Part shown: positions 1 through 7,769 of the stretch, one piece after another
Position numbering within the stretch: position 1 is the first letter of the stretch
Layout of the letters: the number at the start of each line of letters is the position of its first letter
NCBI GenBank assembly: GCA_964410945.1
Contig: CAYPJE010000015.1
Location: 1 to 64,000, forward strand
DNA length: 64,000 nt
Source of the DNA: CAYPJE01 sp964410945
GTDB lineage: Bacteria; Fidelibacterota; Marinisomatia; Marinisomatales; TCS56
Reading direction: 5' to 3'
The notes under the pieces: model-generated
What the model saw: the letters and a program-made list of their open reading frames with translations, nothing else
Told to the model about the DNA's origin: nothing
Databases searched by the model: none
Made by a program: the position numbers and the translations under genes

Positions 1-708
1 CTGGATCTTATCTTCATCGACACAAACAACCAATTCACCGCCATCGGTAAAGATTATGATGTTCATTTCCGCTTCACAGGCAGCAATGGCAACACGACGG
101 GATAAATCAGGAAATATTCCCAGCCGTAATAAATTCTTTTTTAAATATCCACTTTGCTGTCCCGCAATATTGTAATCACCCCCTTTAACATTATATCTGA
201 ATGTTATGGACGTTTGATCAGACTTAATATCTTCAAAAATATGTCGGGCGCGATAACGGGAAATTTCATCTTTATGCAAATCTTGCTCAAGTTTCCTCAA
301 CATACATTTGATTATATCGCCTTTCGTCAGGATTCCGACTATGTGCTGAGAATCACGACTAATTACCGGGAATCTGCCATAACCACTTTGTTCAAATCTG
401 CCGATCGCATACCGCACAGATTCATCCTCATAAAGCGTTTCAATTGTAGCGGTCATATTTGCACCAACCATTTTATCGTCACAGGATTCGAGGAGACATT
501 TTATAAGATTTTCAACACTGACAATTCCTACCAAAGATTCATTTTCAACGACTGGAAGTCCGGAAATACGTTTTTCTTTCAATAGTACGCGTACTTCACT
601 CATCATAGTATTTGGTGTAACTACAAATGGATCTTTAGTCATAGCATCACCAATTTTCAATTCGTAACCCAATTCCTGGATTATCAGATCTGTACTGTTA
701 TTCTCCAC
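1..708 (-). CDS. CBS-domain pair plus histidine-kinase-like ATPase protein, 3' end outside window
   Basis: The minus strand is open from a GTG at 708 to base 1 (236 codons), so the C-terminus is missing. Residues about 20-140 form two CBS motifs, with repeated 'SGLPVV' and 'GRFPVI' cores each followed by a 'VGI' strand. Residues about 150-236 look like the start of a GHKL/anti-sigma-type ATPase domain, including the segment AIAACEAEMNI. The GTG overlaps the end of the upstream DRTGG gene by 11 bases, so translation is probably coupled; an ATG 22 codons further in is an alternative start. CBS pairs usually sense adenine nucleotides, and such ATPase domains act as anti-sigma factors or kinases. 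A role in regulating the electron-transfer operon is inferred from position only. Confidence 0.8.
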   Translation of the reverse strand, partial: MENNSTDLIIQELGYELKIGDAMTKDPFVVTPNTMMSEVRVLLKEKRISGLPVVENESLVGIVSVENLIKCLLESCDDKMVGANMTATIETLYEDESVRYAIGRFEQSGYGRFPVISRDSQHIVGILTKGDIIKCMLRKLEQDLHKDEISRYRARHIFEDIKSDQTSITFRYNVKGGDYNIAGQQSGYLKKNLLRLGIFPDLSRRVAIAACEAEMNIIIFTDGGELVVCVDEDKIQ

Positions 709-1057
709 GTTCGGAGCAACCCTTTAATCCTGATTTGTATAACCTGCCACATGCCTCAAACATCGGCAAATCAGTGCTAATAAGAATTATTCCTCGCTCA
801 TTAGCCAATTCCACAATGTCCATACCTGGTATTTTTCCCCGCACAAAACAGATTGCTTTAATATCAGCCGCTTCAGAAGTATAGATCACTTGTGGTGCGG
901 TTAATCCGGTTAAAAGCACTGTACTATCTGCTTTTATAAAGGATAAAACGTCACTCATGAGATCGCAACCACAGGCTAACTTGATATCCTCACTATTAGC
1001 GCCTTTTGCTGTTAGCAATTCACCATTAATGATTTCAACTAATCGTTGTATTTTCAC
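698..1057 (-). CDS. DRTGG-domain protein
   Basis: This 119-residue protein is a stand-alone DRTGG-type domain, as found in front of HPr kinase and phosphotransacetylase catalytic domains. Characteristic stretches are the N-terminal KIQRLVEIINGELL, an internal 'LLTGLTAPQ' and a C-terminal 'GIILISTDLPMFEACGRLY'. It has no catalytic domain, so it is probably a ligand-sensing or scaffold subunit. It starts 15 bases after the large flavoprotein gene and overlaps the CBS-ATPase gene. From what I know of the family, single DRTGG proteins and anti-sigma-like ATPases accompany NADH-dependent [FeFe]-hydrogenase operons in Clostridia and Thermotogae. The same pair here argues for a related redox complex. 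Confidence 0.8.
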   Translation of the reverse strand: MKIQRLVEIINGELLTAKGANSEDIKLACGCDLMSDVLSFIKADSTVLLTGLTAPQVIYTSEAADIKAICFVRGKIPGMDIVELANERGIILISTDLPMFEACGRLYKSGLKGCSERGE

Positions 1058-1072
1058 ATTTTCTCCAATTCG

Positions 1073-4000
1073 TTAACCGGTAATTTCAAGATCACACCGT
1101 AAACATCGTTTCGCTTCTGCAACTGCCTGTGCTTCCGTAAAGCCCAGTTCAACCTCTTTAAAATTCATTTCACGATCTGATACCGGCCGCAAGGGAATCT
1201 CTGGTTTCTTGAGTTGCTCGATTTCATCAACTGTTAACTCGGTAGCTTTTATCCGTTCCGCCGGCCGTGTAACATTGTACTCACGATCCAGTTTTTCACC
1301 TTTTAAATATTTTCCGATCATTTCAGCAGCCAGTTTACCGTGTCCGATTGCCTCGGCGACGGTATTAGGACTCGTCACAACATCTCCTCCGGCAAAAATC
1401 CCGGCGATCCCCGTTTCAAGGGTTTCACGGTTTACTTCCAAGGTATTCCAACCTGATATCTGAAAATTATTTTCTTCAGGAATAAAAGATAGGTCGGGTT
1501 CGGTACTGATGGCCATTATAACGGTATCAGCTTCAATTGTGAATTCCGATCCTTCAACCGGAACAGGGTGGCGGCGGCCGCTGGCATCCACATCACCAAG
1601 TTGCATGTTAATACATTCCACAGATTCAACCTTTCCATTGGAAGACAAGATACGTACCGGGTTTGTGAGGTATTGTATTTCGATACCTTCTACTATAGCA
1701 CCATCAATTTCAGTTGGTATGGCCGGCATTTCCGGTTTGGTTCGACGATATATTATTTTAACATTTTTACCCAGACGGTTAATTACACGGGCAGCATCGA
1801 TAGCTGAATTTCCACCGCCCACTACTATTACCTTTTCACCTATTTCAACCTTCTGGCCAGTATTGAAAGATCGCAGGAATTCAACAGCATTTTGCACCCC
1901 AAACGCTTCCTCGCCCGTGATACCCATACGCAGCGATTTGTGTGCACCGGCCCCGATATAAATCGCGTCATAATCCTCCTGGAGTTGATTAAGGCTGATA
2001 TCTTTTCCAACCGTAACACCATACTTGATATCGACCCCTGTCTGGCAGACATTTTCAATTTCAAAGTCCAGGACATTACGGGGTAATCTGAATTCCGGTA
2101 TTCCCAGTCTCAACATTCCACCTGCAACCTGCTGGCTTTCAAAGACAGTCACCGAGTAGCCTTCAAGGGCAAGGTAATAACCACAGGTTAAACCACCGGG
2201 GCCTGCACCTATTACCGCTATTTTCTCATCACGCTGCAGTTTTGGTTTCTCCATAACGAATAATTGGTGTTCATATTCATAGTCTGCCAAAAACCGTTTC
2301 AACAACCGGATTGCGATTGGATCACTGCCATCTCCTGCTTTACAGTTAAGTTCACAGGGATTTGTACAGACTCGACCGCAGATCAATGGGAAGGGATTTT
2401 CCTTGCGCACCATTTTGATCGCGTCCTCGAAATTCCCTTGTGCGATCAATCCAATGTAGCAGGGAACATCCTGGGATATTGGGCAGGTATACTGGCAGGC
2501 CGACGAAATAATATGCTGACATGCCAACGCTGAACAGCGCTTATATTTAATGTGTTCTATATATTCATTTCGGAAATTCTGGAGTGTTGACAGCACTGGT
2601 TTCGGTAATGTCTGACCCAGTCCGCATTGTGAGGCATTTATGGTTGCTTCACATAAATCTTCCAGCAGTTCCAGATCTTCTTCCTGGCCTTGTCCTCTGG
2701 TAATTCGATTGATTATTTCCAATAGTGCAATAGAACCTTCGCGGCAGGAGACACATTTACCACACGATTCATCTTTGGTAAATTCAAGGAAATACTTAGC
2801 CATATCCACGGTACATGAATTTTCATCAAGAACAACCATACCTCCGGAACCCATGATCGATCCCGCTGTTTGGAGTTGTTCGTAATCCACCGGAATATCC
2901 AGCATTGAACCGGGGATAAATCCTCCCGATGGACCACCAGTTTGTACCGCTTTGAATTGTTTGTTTCCTGGAATGCCGCCACCTATTTTGTAAATGATTT
3001 CCCGCAGTGTTATTCCCATTGGGATTTCGACCAGGCCGGCATTATTGATATTGCCTGCCAGTGAAAAAACCTTGGTACCCTTACTTGTATCAGTTCCAAT
3101 CGACGCAAACCAATCTGCTCCCCAGTTGATTATTACCGGAATGTTGGCCCATGTTTCGACATTATTAATATTGGTTGGCCTGCCATACAAACCACTCTGA
3201 GCAGGGTAAGGTGGACGTTGACGGGGTTCCGGGGGACGACTCTCGATTGATGCCATCAATGCTGTCTCTTCACCGCAAACAAAGGCGCCAGCCCCCCGGA
3301 ATATTTCGATATCAAAAACAAATCCGGTTCCAAAGATATCATTTCCAAGCAGACCATATTGATAGGCATCCCGCAATGCTTTTGTAAGGCGTTTAATTGC
3401 CAGCGGATATTCAATTCTTACATAGATATATCCTTTCTGAGCACCAATGGCAAAAGCGCCGATGGTCATGCCCTCCAAAATCGAATGGGGATCGGCCTCA
3501 AGTATACTCCGGTCCATGAATGCTCCCGGGTCGCCTTCATCGGCATTACAGATAATATATTTTGTTTTTGACGGAGTTTGCCGACATAATTCCCATTTTC
3601 TGCCGGTTGGAAATCCGGCCCCGCCGCGACCTCGTAATCCGGCCTTCTTCACTTCATTGATAACCTCCTGGGGGGACAGACCAGTTAAAACCTTGGCCAG
3701 CGCTTGATAGCCATCATTTGCTATATATTCATCAATGTTATCAGGATCTATTAAGCCACGATTCCTTAATGCTATTAATCGCTGTCCTTTAAAAAAGGGA
3801 ATGTCACGCAGTTTCGGAATTGGTAAAGCATCTCCCGGAGGGATATACATCAGCGCCTGCACTGGTCGTCCTTTTAGAAAATGTTCTTCTACCAGCTCAG
3901 CTATATTCTCTTCTTTTAGATATTGATAAAAGATTCCATCCGGCTGCACAATCAGAATTGGACCCCGCACACACAGACCACTGGCACCGGTTGGTACAAC

Positions 4001-4126
4001 CTGAATATCATCGGTTATATCTCGATTTTTCAGCTCCGCTTCCAGAACATCTTTAATTTTTAAGGCACCATTGGAGATACAATTTGTGCAAGTGCAAATC
4101 ATTACATTAGTTCGGTATGCCATCAT
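1073..4126 (-). CDS. Triple-fusion NAD(P)H oxidoreductase: thioredoxin-like Fe-S, NuoF and GltD/NfnB-like modules
   Basis: The protein has 1017 residues. Residues 1-100 are a thioredoxin-like [2Fe-2S] domain with C11/C16 and C52; the fourth ligand position of the usual TGC motif is A48. Residues about 105-525 are a NuoF/HndC-like NADH dehydrogenase subunit with the FMN/NADH motif GRGGAGFPTG at 166-175 and a [4Fe-4S] set at C455, C458, C461 and C501. Residues about 530-1017 resemble the glutamate-synthase small subunit or NfnB: an N-terminal cysteine-rich dicluster domain (C531-C595), an FAD motif GAGPGGL at 640 and an NAD(P) motif GGGNSAIDAAR near 770. It should oxidise or reduce NAD(H) and probably NADP(H), and pass electrons to the neighbouring iron-sulfur subunits. 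NuoF-GltD fusions occur elsewhere, but the full architecture is uncommon. The exact reaction is unknown. Confidence 0.88.
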   Translation of the reverse strand: MMAYRTNVMICTCTNCISNGALKIKDVLEAELKNRDITDDIQVVPTGASGLCVRGPILIVQPDGIFYQYLKEENIAELVEEHFLKGRPVQALMYIPPGDALPIPKLRDIPFFKGQRLIALRNRGLIDPDNIDEYIANDGYQALAKVLTGLSPQEVINEVKKAGLRGRGGAGFPTGRKWELCRQTPSKTKYIICNADEGDPGAFMDRSILEADPHSILEGMTIGAFAIGAQKGYIYVRIEYPLAIKRLTKALRDAYQYGLLGNDIFGTGFVFDIEIFRGAGAFVCGEETALMASIESRPPEPRQRPPYPAQSGLYGRPTNINNVETWANIPVIINWGADWFASIGTDTSKGTKVFSLAGNINNAGLVEIPMGITLREIIYKIGGGIPGNKQFKAVQTGGPSGGFIPGSMLDIPVDYEQLQTAGSIMGSGGMVVLDENSCTVDMAKYFLEFTKDESCGKCVSCREGSIALLEIINRITRGQGQEEDLELLEDLCEATINASQCGLGQTLPKPVLSTLQNFRNEYIEHIKYKRCSALACQHIISSACQYTCPISQDVPCYIGLIAQGNFEDAIKMVRKENPFPLICGRVCTNPCELNCKAGDGSDPIAIRLLKRFLADYEYEHQLFVMEKPKLQRDEKIAVIGAGPGGLTCGYYLALEGYSVTVFESQQVAGGMLRLGIPEFRLPRNVLDFEIENVCQTGVDIKYGVTVGKDISLNQLQEDYDAIYIGAGAHKSLRMGITGEEAFGVQNAVEFLRSFNTGQKVEIGEKVIVVGGGNSAIDAARVINRLGKNVKIIYRRTKPEMPAIPTEIDGAIVEGIEIQYLTNPVRILSSNGKVESVECINMQLGDVDASGRRHPVPVEGSEFTIEADTVIMAISTEPDLSFIPEENNFQISGWNTLEVNRETLETGIAGIFAGGDVVTSPNTVAEAIGHGKLAAEMIGKYLKGEKLDREYNVTRPAERIKATELTVDEIEQLKKPEIPLRPVSDREMNFKEVELGFTEAQAVAEAKRCLRCDLEITG

Positions 4127-4132
4127 TTACCT

Positions 4133-4516
4133 CTATAGTAACCGCTCACTACCTGTTGCCAGGGCATATTCGGTAAGTATATCCCCCTCGATAACATGTG
4201 CTTTCAGGATTTCCAGTGCTTTCTCCGGTGTGATATCCACATATTTGACCGGTGGTTCATCCTGCAGCTCTACTGTTATCATTGGTTCCTGGCTGCACAG
4301 ACCCGCACAACTGGAAATTGTTATTAGCACATCCTTCAAATCCTGTTGCTCTGCTTCGTCAATTAATGCTTTCATAACTGCTCGGGCACCAGCTGCAATT
4401 CCACAAGTCCCCATATGTACAATAATCCGGGCTCGGCTTGTACCCTCACGCAGATGTATTGTTTTTTTGATTTTTTCACTGATTACCTTTAAATCAGCTG
4501 GTTTTATTTTTGGCAT
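4133..4516 (-). CDS. Thioredoxin-like [2Fe-2S] ferredoxin (NuoE C-terminal-like)
   Basis: This 127-residue protein contains the 'MGTCGIAAGAR' motif (C38) and 'SSCAGLCSQEP' (C70, C74), typical of small thioredoxin-fold [2Fe-2S] ferredoxins found with HndC/NuoF-type subunits. It lacks the N-terminal helical bundle of full NuoE. Only three of the four classical cysteine positions are evident, which I believe is common in this subfamily. It lies 6 bases upstream of the large NuoF fusion and 12 bases downstream of the HdrA-NuoE fusion, so it is probably a subunit carrying electrons between them. Confidence 0.82.
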   Translation of the reverse strand: MPKIKPADLKVISEKIKKTIHLREGTSRARIIVHMGTCGIAAGARAVMKALIDEAEQQDLKDVLITISSCAGLCSQEPMITVELQDEPPVKYVDITPEKALEILKAHVIEGDILTEYALATGSERLL

Positions 4517-4528
4517 CTATTATCTCTC

Positions 4529-5410
4529 TTAAGCATGTTTCCTTAAAATATCAGCTACCATGGATTGCTTAACAAAACCAAAGATATCATCGTTTGCTGT
4601 AATTACCGGTGATTGCCCACAACAACCCAGACAGTTCACTACCTCAAGACTGTATTTCATATCCTGGGTAGTTTCACCAACTTGGATACTTAATTTATTC
4701 TGGATCGAATCCAATATTCTTTTACCGCCCTTGACATAGCAGGCGGTACCAAGACAAGCTTTTAGAATCACTTTCCCACGCGGTGTAAGGCTGAACGCAT
4801 TGTAGAATGTGGCCAGCCGGTATACGACACTAAGGGGGTAATTCAATTCCCGGGCAATATACTTGATTACTTCCGGATGCAGGTATCCAAATTCGTCATT
4901 TACATCGGCCAAAACCGGCAACAAGCCGTCACCGCTGTCCTGATAATCTGCAATTATCCTGGCCAGTCGCACCTGATCGTTTTGGGCAATCTCAATTGTT
5001 TCTTCTCCCGGATCGACATAAATGACCCTCTTTACCGGGCATTGTTCAGCACAGATTCCACAACCAGTACATTTTTCCTCATCGACAAATCGGGCCCTAC
5101 GTTTTAGTTTTACATTAAAATTACCCGGTTCACCGCTGATATGATCAATATCAGCCAGAGTGATCAACTCTATATCCTTATGCCTGCCAATCTCCACCAG
5201 TCGCGGTGCCATGGTACACATGGCACAATCGTTGGTAGGGAAAGTCTTATCCAATTGTGCCATTACACCGCCAATTGAAGGTTCCCTGTCAACCAGATAG
5301 ACCTTGATACCTGATTCTGCCAGGTCGAGGGCAGCCTGCATGCCGCCAATTCCACCACCCAGTACCAGGGCAGCTCCAATGCTGTTTTTATCATCGACAG
5401 ATTTCATCAT
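4529..5410 (-). CDS. Truncated HdrA module fused to NuoE
   Basis: This is a 293-residue chimera. Residues 12-125 match the N-terminal part of heterodisulfide reductase subunit A: dinucleotide motif GGGIGG at 18-23, 'PTNDCAMCTMAPRLVEIGRH' with C62/C65, and a ferredoxin site C114-C117-C120-C124. The rest of HdrA is absent (the family is usually about 650 residues; QmoA about 400), including the second half of its FAD domain. From residue about 150 the protein is a NuoE subunit: a helical bundle, then C219/C224 and C260/C264 for a [2Fe-2S] cluster. It starts with an ATGA overlap on the QmoC-like gene. Whether flavin still binds is doubtful; it may serve as a multi-cluster electron wire joining the membrane subunit to the NuoF fusion. 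Confidence 0.85.
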   Translation of the reverse strand: MMKSVDDKNSIGAALVLGGGIGGMQAALDLAESGIKVYLVDREPSIGGVMAQLDKTFPTNDCAMCTMAPRLVEIGRHKDIELITLADIDHISGEPGNFNVKLKRRARFVDEEKCTGCGICAEQCPVKRVIYVDPGEETIEIAQNDQVRLARIIADYQDSGDGLLPVLADVNDEFGYLHPEVIKYIARELNYPLSVVYRLATFYNAFSLTPRGKVILKACLGTACYVKGGKRILDSIQNKLSIQVGETTQDMKYSLEVVNCLGCCGQSPVITANDDIFGFVKQSMVADILRKHA

Positions 5411-6621
5411 TCATTTACCTCCTGATCGGAGTTAATCTGAAGAGTCCGTTCCCTGACTGCATTGAAATAAATAGCCAGTGGTCGGTAAATCATGTGGCTT
5501 AGTTTCCCAAATGGCACCTCAATCAAAAGCAAGGGAGCAGCGATTGCCAGATGAATCGCATAGGTGAAATGAACAGCAAAGGAAAATCCCAGATATCGTA
5601 AGATATGCAGGACAATTCCTGATACAGCGGTGAGCATGATCAACACCGGTAGTGTCCAATCACCGGGGTCAGATATACGATGTACTTCAGCCCGTTTCCT
5701 GAGACGACCGATGATTATATCTCCGGATGCTATCAGCAGGGCAACTGTGGCTAAGTAACCCAGCCATCTCTGCGGATGATAAATGGGGTAGATATTGTCA
5801 GTTTGGAACCAATCCAGGAAGAATATCAGAATAACAGCCATCAGAAGGCAGCCAAATACTAATAATCCATGCACGAGCCAGCGCCAGTTTGATTCACATT
5901 CCTTGAATCTTTTCTGAGTTATGGCATGGATTAATAAAGTCTTTGCTTCGATAAGGTACAATTTTGCGGGAATTCTCACCGGCGTTCCTTTTACCATTGT
6001 AAACCAGTACATTCGAAAAGCATTGATCAACAGAATGAAAACAGGAAACAAAAAAATAAAAACGGTGAACGTTCCAATTAGCCCGAACATATGCTGCATG
6101 AATTCCTCAGCCATGATTTCGGTGATGTATTCAGTAGAGATCATGTCTTCATATTCTAACCCAACTGTTTCGATATGATAATAGCCTACCAGGAACAATA
6201 CCAAAAGACCTACCAGGAACATGGATCCCATTTTCCAGGCTCTTGACTGGCAGATCCGTTGGGATAGGCCGGTCCAATCATAGTGGGCCGTAAGATAGCG
6301 TCGGAGAGTCATCATTCCTTCTCCGGGATTGGTTTGCCGGGGACAGGCAATAGAACAGTCACCACAGTAATAACACAACCAGGGCTCAAGACTGGTTAAT
6401 AAATGTTGTTTTAATCCAAATAGGATATACCGAATTGTGCGCCGCGGAAATGGACCTGTTTTAGAATTCAAATTACATGTCAGTGTACAACTCCCACACT
6501 GGAAACAGGCTTGGGAATCAAATAAACCAAACCTGCGGATCTCCGCTAGCAGGGAAGGATCATTTTGAACATTCATTGAATTACCTATAGCATTTGAACA
6601 CCCTCCGATTTTGGACATCAT
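5407..6621 (-). CDS. QmoC-like membrane subunit (HdrC iron-sulfur domain fused to HdrE-type cytochrome b domain)
   Basis: The protein has 404 residues. The N-terminal cytoplasmic part carries two HdrC-type [4Fe-4S] sites, C39-C42-C45-C49 and C83-C86-C89-C93. After residue about 130 come five or six membrane segments related to NarI/HdrE, with histidines in membrane context (for example in 'WLVHGLL' and 'HFTYAIHLAI') that could ligate haem b. Length and order match QmoC, the quinone-interacting subunit of sulfate reducers. This is the first gene of the operon; an AAAGGA lies about 13 bases before the ATG. No Apr, Sat, HdrB or HdrD partner is visible in the window, so it probably couples the soluble NAD(P)H modules to the quinone pool. 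Confidence 0.85.
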   Translation of the reverse strand: MMSKIGGCSNAIGNSMNVQNDPSLLAEIRRFGLFDSQACFQCGSCTLTCNLNSKTGPFPRRTIRYILFGLKQHLLTSLEPWLCYYCGDCSIACPRQTNPGEGMMTLRRYLTAHYDWTGLSQRICQSRAWKMGSMFLVGLLVLFLVGYYHIETVGLEYEDMISTEYITEIMAEEFMQHMFGLIGTFTVFIFLFPVFILLINAFRMYWFTMVKGTPVRIPAKLYLIEAKTLLIHAITQKRFKECESNWRWLVHGLLVFGCLLMAVILIFFLDWFQTDNIYPIYHPQRWLGYLATVALLIASGDIIIGRLRKRAEVHRISDPGDWTLPVLIMLTAVSGIVLHILRYLGFSFAVHFTYAIHLAIAAPLLLIEVPFGKLSHMIYRPLAIYFNAVRERTLQINSDQEVNE

Positions 6622-7126
6622 TCATTGTAGAATTCCTTTCATATTACTAATTCAAAAACTGTTTTGTAAGGTGTGAAATTGCAGCGCAATTATGCTTGGT
6701 TAGTTGGTTCAATCCGTAAAAATGCGATTGAGAACACCGAAGGAAAAACGTGGTTGGAGGGTATGTATCCCAGTTTGGATTAATAGCCGAATCTATGATT
6801 ATGGTAATGTTATTCATGTATCATTCAAATTTGGATCAAATGAAAACTTACCTTTGATTTCTGACTGATATTGTTACTGGTTTAATGAGCAACTGTAATA
6901 ACATTTTGTTTATGATAAAATAAGAGTAACCCTCAGGTTCATCTATTATACCATTTAAGTGTTATAACAATTACTTAACTTTACAATATATTAGACTACC
7001 AAACAAGAAAATAGGATCGTTTTATCCTGTTTAAACAGTTCGAATTCTTTATTTAATGACCAGCTCAATAAACCATTTTTCAATCACTAATTATTTCCTT
7101 GCATAGTATATTTACGATCGTGTAAC
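6622..7126. other. AT-rich divergent intergenic region
   Basis: This 505-base spacer separates the electron-transfer operon (minus) from the TetR-led operon (plus) and must hold both promoters. I see no convincing coding frame, tRNA or long repeat. Its composition is clearly more AT-rich than the genes on either side. The only feature that stands out is a small palindrome next to the TetR start, listed separately. Confidence 0.6.
7111..7126. promoter_or_regulatory. Candidate TetR operator
   Basis: A perfect 8-base palindrome, ACGATCGT (7114-7121), flanked by TTT on the left and GTAA on the right, sits immediately before the TetR-family start codon. TetR regulators usually repress their own operon through such palindromes. 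It is short enough to arise by chance and no second copy was found. Confidence 0.3.
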
Positions 7127-7765
7127 ATGTATACGAATCAAGTAATAAATAACGAATATCGTAAAGTAGTAAATATAGTGTCTCCTGAATTATCAAACTC
7201 ACCTAAATATATTCAACTGGTAACGACATCCAAAGATCTGTTCGTGCGTTATGGGATCAAACGCGTTACCATTGAGGAAATCTGTAAAACTTCCAAAGTA
7301 AGCAAGATGACCTTTTACAAATTCTTCCGGAATAAGGATGATCTGGTCATGAAGATAATGAATGACATGATGGATGAGGGACAGGGTACCTTTGACCGGA
7401 TAATGGCCAGCGACCTGCCGTTCCATGAGAAAATGGTACAGTTCATAAAACTTAAAACGGATTACGCCAATCAGATTAGTATGGAATTCTATCAGGATTT
7501 CATCAATTATTCTCCCGAGGTACATAAATATGTGATTGAACGTTCACAAAAGAGCATCGGTATCATGATGGCTGCCTTCAATGAAGCCCAACAGAAAGGT
7601 GAAATCCGTTCCGATCTTGATTTGAACTTTCTGTCATTTCTGCTGGGTAAAATCCAGGATATGGCCGAGGACTTATCGGAGATGTTTGATGACACGGAAG
7701 AATTCGCCCGGCAATTCATGAATTTCTTTATGTATGGAATTATTGGTCGCAAGCCAATGGAATAA
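7127..7765 (+). CDS. TetR/AcrR-family transcriptional regulator
   Basis: This 212-residue protein has an N-terminal helix-turn-helix at about residues 48-68 (TIEEICKTSKVSKMTFYKFF), the usual TetR recognition region, followed by a helical ligand-binding domain. About 30 residues precede the first TetR helix, so the true start may lie further in; I see no clear Shine-Dalgarno before the ATG at 7127. It is followed within 5 bases by the beta-barrel gene, so it probably controls the export operon downstream in response to a small molecule or envelope signal. Confidence 0.88.
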   Translation: MYTNQVINNEYRKVVNIVSPELSNSPKYIQLVTTSKDLFVRYGIKRVTIEEICKTSKVSKMTFYKFFRNKDDLVMKIMNDMMDEGQGTFDRIMASDLPFHEKMVQFIKLKTDYANQISMEFYQDFINYSPEVHKYVIERSQKSIGIMMAAFNEAQQKGEIRSDLDLNFLSFLLGKIQDMAEDLSEMFDDTEEFARQFMNFFMYGIIGRKPME

Positions 7766-7769
7766 TTAT

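Noticed and set aside
154..585. 143-residue plus-strand open frame
   Set aside because: It is antisense to the CBS-ATPase gene, whose motifs are clear; the plus-strand translation has no recognisable domain.
1509..1961. 150-residue plus-strand open frame
   Set aside because: Lies opposite the NADPH-oxidoreductase module of the 1017-residue fusion and shows the Ser/Pro-rich composition of a shadow frame.
6690..6725. GGTTCAATCC resembling a tRNA T-loop
   Set aside because: No acceptor or anticodon stems fit around it.
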